Shown: piece after piece, positions 5,937 to 9,294 of the stretch
Layout: each line of letters opens with the position of its first letter
How positions within the stretch are numbered: the first letter of the stretch is position 1
Assembly: GCA_958348565.1 (NCBI GenBank)
Contig: CATVZP010000080.1
Span: 1 to 9,294, forward strand
Reading direction: 5' to 3'
Origin: an uncultured Collinsella sp.
Lineage (GTDB): Bacteria; Actinomycetota; Coriobacteriia; Coriobacteriales; Coriobacteriaceae
DNA length: 9,294 nucleotides
The notes under the pieces: model-generated
Seen by the model: the letters and a program-made list of their open reading frames with translations, nothing else
The model's database searches: none
Told to the model about the DNA's origin: nothing
Position numbers and translations under genes: made by a program

Positions 5937-8495
5937 CTATTTGCCCTTGGGCTTGCTGGCGTAGAACTTCTTCTTTTTGGGCTTGCCGGCAGGAGAGGGT
6001 TTGCCGGCAAAGTTCGACTTGCCGTTGCCGGCCTGCGCGTGCGCGGGCGCCGTTGCGCGAGGCTTGCGGGCTTCGGGGCTGCGCAGCTCCTCGGTTCGCT
6101 CGGCAATCTCCTCGGCGCTAAAGCCGACCTCGGCCATGGCGTCCTCGATGGGCAGGCGGCGCACGATATAGCAGTGGTGCACCTTCTGGTTGCGCGCGAA
6201 ATCCTCGGGGATGGTCTGCGCCGTAATGTCCTCCAGCACCACGCCCGCGCGCGCGAGCTTGCGCGTCTCGGGACGGAAGCCACGCAGGTTGCAGCTAAAG
6301 ATGGCATGTCCACCCTGTGCGAGCAGGCGCGATACGCCGGCCAAAAGCTCAACATGGTCGCGCTGGACATCCCAGGTGCGACGGCCCATCTTGGACGAGT
6401 TCGAGAACGTGGGCGGGTCGACAAAGATCAGGTCCCAGCGGTTGCGCGTCTGGCGCTGGTCGCGAATCCAGGCGAGCACGTCGTCGCGCACAAAGTGATG
6501 CTGCGGACCCACAAAGCCGTTCTGGCGCATATTGCGCTCGGCCCAGTCCAGGTAGGTGTTGGAAAGGTCGACCGTCACGGTTTCCTCGACGCCGCCGTCT
6601 GCCGCATAGCAGGTAGCGGTGCCGGTGTAGGCAAACAGGTTGAGGAAGCGGCGCGCCTGCTTGGCGTGCTCGCGCACTAGGTTGCGGGTGACGCGGTGAT
6701 CCAGGAAGATGCCCACATCCAGATAGTCGTCAAAGTTGACGGCAAAGGTGAGGCCGCCCTCTTCGATGAGCGGCAGACGACGGCGTGCGATATTGGCGCG
6801 CTCGCCCGATGCGCCCTTGCCGGCGCCCTGCTTGCCGTACTGCGAGCCGCCGCGCGAACGCATGCGGGCCTTGGCGTGCACGTGCTCGGCCGGAACATCA
6901 AGAATGCGCGGTGCGATGGCCAAGATGTCGAGCATGCGGGCCTGGGCAAGCGCGGGGTCGATGGTCTTGGGCGCGGCGTATTCGGCGATGACGAGCCAGC
7001 GGCCCGGCGTCTGCGGGCAGCCCTCGTACAGATCGATGGCGGCGGAGTAGTCGGGCAGGTCGGCATCGTAGACGCGGTAGCAGCTCACGCCCTCGCGCTT
7101 GGCCCACTTGCGGCGCAGACGGGCATTCTTGCGCAGGCGGTTGGCGAACTGCTCGGACTCCGGGATGAGCACGGGCAGCGGCTTTCCGTCGCCCAGGTCG
7201 AGCGTGGCGGCAGGTTCGGGCATGGGGGCGTCGGCGGCTTCGTCTTGAGCGTCTGCGGTCTGCTCCTCGGCATCTGCGCTGGTCGCAGCTTCGAATGCCG
7301 CGGCGGCGTGGTCGAGCGAGGGCCAAACCTCAATAGTTGCCTCTTCGTTATTGGGCATGACGGCGATGGAGCGCGCGGGCTCGGCATGGAGCGCGCGGGC
7401 CATAAGGCCATCGCGGGTGAGCGCGGCGACCGGTGACGAAGCGAGTTCGGGCGCGCGGCGCAGCTCGCCTACCAACGTCATGGTGTCATGCATGAGCGAA
7501 AGCGGGGTCTCGGTGGTGTCTGCGACTACGGCGGCACCGGCGACGGCGCCCGCATGGTCCAGCACGGTGGCTGGCTTGGCAGCACAAAAATCGACAAAGC
7601 GCTTGTAACCGGCGCACTTGACCATGCGCTCGGCGGTCTTGCGGGCGGCGGGGTCGATGTCTACGGCCACGATGCGTGCCTGGCGCTCGCGTGCTGCCGC
7701 CTCGCGCTCGCGTGCCTCGGCAAGCAGCTGCTCCCACAGAGCGGCGTCGTGCAACTGCCAGCCCTCAAAGCCCCAGCGCTCGCGGACGGCGCCCGGGGCG
7801 CGGTCGGTCAGAATGTTCACGGCCTCCAACAGCAGGCCGCCGCCGGCGCACGAGGCGTCGACCAGCGTGGGCAGGGCTTCGTTCTCGTAATCGTCGGCCG
7901 TCAGCTCGCGCTCGCACAGTGCGGTCCAGCCGACCTGCGCCAGCACCAGGGCGGCGTAGTCGGGGCGCAGCACGTGCGCGCCCTCGCCGGCGCGGGTCGC
8001 GGCGGGTGGCAGGCGCTTGAATAACGGGTCGCCCGAAAGGTCCAGGCTGATGCTCGCACGGCGCTGACGCAGCGAAAGCAGCAGGTGAACGTCGGGATCG
8101 GCGGCGTCGACATCGGCGCGACGGCCCGTGGTCTCGGCCAGGCGGTCGCACAATGCGTCCTTGGCGCGCAGGGCCGAGAAACGCGTGTTGCGCAGCTGCT
8201 CGGTCACGCCGCGGGCTGTGATGGCGATGGTGGCGCCGGGGCGGACGATGCTCTCCCAGGCAATGTCGTAAACGCTATCGTACAGCTCATCGGCATCCTG
8301 CGCCTCAAAGCGCCCGACCACCACGAACACGCGGCTCGCCAGGCGCGACCACAGGCACGCGCGATAGCCCTGCTCAAGCTCGCCCTCAAACGTAGCGCGG
8401 CCCTTCAGGCGGCGGACATGCGAAAGCCCGAGGCGTTTAAGCTCATCGGCGAGTGCGGACTCAAAGCCCTCGGGGCAGCTTGCGTAAAATTCCAT
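5937..8495 (-). CDS. rlmKL: Bifunctional 23S rRNA methyltransferase RlmKL homologue, RlmL half probably inactive
   Basis: The 852-residue product aligns by eye with E. coli RlmKL (702 residues), which makes m2G2445 (RlmL part) and m7G2069 (RlmK part) in 23S rRNA. A THUMP-like region spans about 1-155 (WSRLASRVF at 49-57, RPGATIAI at 85-92). The RlmL domain spans about 170-392, an acidic Ala-rich linker 393-435, and the RlmK domain about 445-782. RlmK keeps NRLRKN (452-457), YRVYDADLPDY (473-483), FLDHR (597-601), FLNLFAYTGTAT (617-628), the cofactor acidic residue in TVDLSNTYLDWAERN (641-655), and DPPTFSNS (693-700). In RlmL, the canonical DPMCGSGT is replaced by DASCAGGG (213-220) and NPPYGER by DTTETPL (326-332). 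A basic Lys-rich tail (about 810-852) is extra. The start at 8495 has AGAGAGG a few bases upstream on the minus strand. The gene has its own divergent promoter region. Confidence 0.93.
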   Translation of the reverse strand: MEFYASCPEGFESALADELKRLGLSHVRRLKGRATFEGELEQGYRACLWSRLASRVFVVVGRFEAQDADELYDSVYDIAWESIVRPGATIAITARGVTEQLRNTRFSALRAKDALCDRLAETTGRRADVDAADPDVHLLLSLRQRRASISLDLSGDPLFKRLPPAATRAGEGAHVLRPDYAALVLAQVGWTALCERELTADDYENEALPTLVDASCAGGGLLLEAVNILTDRAPGAVRERWGFEGWQLHDAALWEQLLAEAREREAAARERQARIVAVDIDPAARKTAERMVKCAGYKRFVDFCAAKPATVLDHAGAVAGAAVVADTTETPLSLMHDTMTLVGELRRAPELASSPVAALTRDGLMARALHAEPARSIAVMPNNEEATIEVWPSLDHAAAAFEAATSADAEEQTADAQDEAADAPMPEPAATLDLGDGKPLPVLIPESEQFANRLRKNARLRRKWAKREGVSCYRVYDADLPDYSAAIDLYEGCPQTPGRWLVIAEYAAPKTIDPALAQARMLDILAIAPRILDVPAEHVHAKARMRSRGGSQYGKQGAGKGASGERANIARRRLPLIEEGGLTFAVNFDDYLDVGIFLDHRVTRNLVREHAKQARRFLNLFAYTGTATCYAADGGVEETVTVDLSNTYLDWAERNMRQNGFVGPQHHFVRDDVLAWIRDQRQTRNRWDLIFVDPPTFSNSSKMGRRTWDVQRDHVELLAGVSRLLAQGGHAIFSCNLRGFRPETRKLARAGVVLEDITAQTIPEDFARNQKVHHCYIVRRLPIEDAMAEVGFSAEEIAERTEELRSPEARKPRATAPAHAQAGNGKSNFAGKPSPAGKPKKKKFYASKPKGK

Positions 8496-8520
8496 GGGTG
8501 ACCTCTCTGGTTGCGTCGCT

Positions 8521-8534
8521 CCATTATATGATGG
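8521..8534. promoter_or_regulatory. Divergent promoter region with overlapping -10 boxes
   Basis: The 75-base gap 8496-8570 must serve both rlmKL (minus) and the HAD gene (plus). A perfect TATAAT lies on the minus strand (8528 to 8523) and a five-of-six TATGAT on the plus strand (8527-8532). The two overlap by two bases inside CCATTATATGATGG, a 14-base near-palindrome with one mismatched pair. I found no convincing -35 for either direction. Predicted leaders are about 20 bases for rlmKL and about 30 for the HAD gene. Confidence 0.45.
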
Positions 8535-8570
8535 ATGCTTCGTTTGCCCTTATCCTCGAAAGGAACCCAT

Positions 8571-9294
8571 ATGATTGATGCGTGTCCCGAACCCGCTGTG
8601 CTCTTTTTTGACGTGGACGGCACGCTGACGTCGTTCGATCCCGACAACATGACCGACAAGGACTTTTCGGCGGTTCACCCCTCGCAGGCGGTCGTCGAGG
8701 CGTTTCATCGTCTGCGCAACGCGGGACACCAGGCATTTATCTGCACGGGCCGCCCCCTGTGGCTTATCGCCGATAGCCTGCGTGCGCTCGACCCCGCGGG
8801 CATCGTTGCCATGGCGGGAGCCACGCTCGAGGTCGAGGGACGCGTGGTACACGAGGACTGCTTTGGCGAGGGTGTTATCGAGGAGCTTGCACGCCGTATG
8901 GCCGCGGCAGGGATTGAGGCCTTTTTCGAGACCAACGTGGCTACTTTTGCCCTGGAACCCGCGGGTGTTGAGCAGTCGTCTCTGATCGGCACTTCTGTGG
9001 CGCACAGCACCGAGGAGATGCGCGTCGACGGCAGTCTGCGCGTGGGCAAGGTAGGCCTCACTGCGCCCAGTTTGGCTCGCGTAGCCAACGATGACGGCTT
9101 TATCGATTGCGAGTTTGAGCTGTGCAATACCGGTGGTCAGAATCGCGAGCTGAGCCCCAAGGGCATCGACAAGGGCGTGGGCGTGGCGCGAGCGCTGGAA
9201 TACCTGGGTCGCACCGGCAACGCGCGCACCTTTGGCTTCGGCGATTCGGGTAACGACCTGGGCATGCTCGCTGCGGTCGAGACGGCTGTCGCCA
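8571..9294 (+). CDS. Cof-type HAD-superfamily phosphatase, truncated by the window edge
   Basis: The 241 complete codons visible encode a HAD-superfamily hydrolase of the Cof (IIB) type. These are soluble Mg2+-dependent phosphatases acting on sugar phosphates, flavin or pyridoxal phosphates and similar small molecules. Motif I is FFDVDGTLT (12-20, nucleophile Asp14, acid/base Asp16). Motif II is CTGR (58-61, Thr59). Motif III is Lys197 in LSPKGIDKG, and motif IV is GFGDSGNDLGML (222-233, Asp225 and Asp229). The Cof cap domain lies between motifs II and III, about residues 85-190. The ATG at 8571 has AAAGGA (8559-8564) six bases upstream. The reading frame is open to the last base, and motif IV shows that only some 25-40 residues should be missing. 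The substrate cannot be predicted. It is divergent from rlmKL with a short shared promoter region. Confidence 0.92.
   Translation, partial: MIDACPEPAVLFFDVDGTLTSFDPDNMTDKDFSAVHPSQAVVEAFHRLRNAGHQAFICTGRPLWLIADSLRALDPAGIVAMAGATLEVEGRVVHEDCFGEGVIEELARRMAAAGIEAFFETNVATFALEPAGVEQSSLIGTSVAHSTEEMRVDGSLRVGKVGLTAPSLARVANDDGFIDCEFELCNTGGQNRELSPKGIDKGVGVARALEYLGRTGNARTFGFGDSGNDLGMLAAVETAVA

Noticed and set aside
7366..7400. A 15-base direct repeat ATGGAGCGCGCGGGC (7366-7380 and 7386-7400) within rlmKL
   Set aside because: The 20-base period is not a multiple of three and the coded residues are not repeated. It is short and GC-rich inside coding DNA, so chance or a small local duplication explains it.
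6696..7436. A 246-codon plus-strand frame inside the rlmKL region
   Set aside because: It is opposite clear RlmKL coding sequence, and its product is Gly/Val/Arg-rich without known motifs.

Overview
The window is high-GC bacterial chromosome with closely packed genes and no tRNA, rRNA, CRISPR array, insertion sequence or phage gene that I can see. Gene content, codon use and the short intergenic palindromes built around ACAAAGG...CCTTTGT point to the Coriobacteriia, most likely Collinsella or a close relative. The palindrome argument rests on memory of such genomes and was not checked.

Layout, left to right. (1) 71-943, +: an FMN-dependent nitroreductase-family protein. (2) 944-1101: an intergenic stretch with a near-perfect palindrome and a consensus -10 box. 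(3) 1102-3129, +: a Kup-type K+ uptake transporter. (4) 3191-3385, +: a 64-residue protein with one C-terminal membrane segment, unrecognised. (5) 3418-3478: a strong terminator-like hairpin whose left arm is duplicated, ending 20 bases before the next start codon. (6) 3499-5124 and 5129-5842, +: a KdpD-type histidine kinase lacking the usual N-terminal cytoplasmic half, and its KdpE-type response regulator, 4 bases apart. (7) 5867-5932: a 21-bp-arm inverted repeat between convergent genes. (8) 5937-8495, -: a bifunctional RlmKL-type 23S rRNA methyltransferase. (9) 8496-8570: a compact divergent promoter region. (10) 8571 to the window edge, +: a Cof-type HAD phosphatase, truncated by the window.

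The central theme is potassium. A Kup transporter, a small membrane protein and a KdpD/KdpE-like two-component pair lie in the same direction, with no kdpFABC pump genes here. The simplest reading is that the pair senses K+ or turgor and controls kup, possibly with other K+ uptake genes elsewhere; this is inference from adjacency.

The most notable single observation is in the RlmKL protein. The RlmK (m7G) half keeps its motifs. The RlmL (m2G) half has lost both the canonical cofactor-binding motif and the NPPY catalytic motif, so that half looks catalytically dead and kept as a THUMP/RNA-binding or structural module. I see no wholly new multi-gene system. The other points of interest are regulatory: the hairpin in the kinase leader, a related palindrome family, and overlapping divergent -10 boxes.
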